The translations under genes and the position numbers were made by a program. DNA of 64,000 nt from Denticeps clupeoides (taxonomy: Eukaryota; Chordata; Actinopteri; Clupeiformes; Denticipitidae). Below the pieces are notes generated by a model. It saw nothing but the letters and a program-made list of their open reading frames with translations, had not been told where the DNA came from and searched no databases. How positions within the stretch are numbered: the stretch's first letter is position 1; every line of letters begins with the position of its first letter. Shown piece after piece: positions 63,955 to 64,000 of the stretch. The DNA is taken from positions 21,952,780 to 22,016,779 of the forward strand of contig NC_041712.1 of the NCBI RefSeq assembly GCF_900700375.1, written 5' to 3'.

Positions 63955-64000
63955 TTAATTACACTAGTGTTTAAAGTGACTACTGACCTGACTGACTTCC

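Overview
The window is vertebrate nuclear DNA, almost certainly from a ray-finned (teleost) fish. It has compact GT-AG intron genes with proteins close to human orthologues, two abundant tRNA-derived SINE families, an L2-type LINE, Tc1-like and hAT-like transposons, and one solo LTR. The SINE mix would suit a clupeiform or other otomorph, but species cannot be settled by eye.

Eight of the nine recognised genes have their human orthologues in 11q13.1. MRPL49 (3' end only) and ZNHIT2 are on the + strand. TM7SF2, VPS51, FRMD8, EHBP1L1, FAM89B, ZNRD2 and, at the right end, CCT8 are on the - strand. Human CCT8 lies on chromosome 21, so its junction with this block marks a rearrangement. Exon models built by eye close in frame for all seven minus-strand genes: TM7SF2 421 aa, VPS51 827, FRMD8 470, EHBP1L1 2475, FAM89B 173, ZNRD2 234, CCT8 556 codons. 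ZNHIT2 is one 531-codon exon. Several products work in membrane traffic (VPS51 in endosome-to-Golgi tethering, EHBP1L1 in Rab/EHD-driven transport, FRMD8 in iRhom/ADAM17 trafficking). The rest are housekeeping: mitochondrial translation, sterol synthesis, snoRNP/R2TP biology and chaperonin folding.

Layout: 1-6.3 kb MRPL49, ZNHIT2, TM7SF2; 6.4-14.2 kb VPS51, with a 2.7-kb intron packed with an L2 end, a solo LTR, a SINE and a THAP-bearing hAT-like element; 14.5-15.5 kb a Tc1-like remnant carrying a stray copy of VPS51 exon 1; 15.6-20.6 kb FRMD8; 21.2-22.7 kb a second Tc1-like copy; 23.9-41.1 kb EHBP1L1; 41.6-45.1 kb intergenic; 45.1-48.1 kb FAM89B with a nested Tc1/hAT intron; 49.5-51.4 kb ZNRD2; 52.5-57.3 kb a 94-bp minisatellite of about 50 units ending at a tRNA-Gly-like sequence; 58.3-62.8 kb CCT8; 63.1-64 kb a 26-bp CRE-like repeat and an unrecognised coding-like stretch.

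No new biochemical system is evident. The most notable points are a 52-bp copy of VPS51 exon 1 set between an 18-bp target duplication, an in-frame TAG and two rival last exons in CCT8, long runs of phase-symmetric exons in EHBP1L1, and a higher-order-structured minisatellite.
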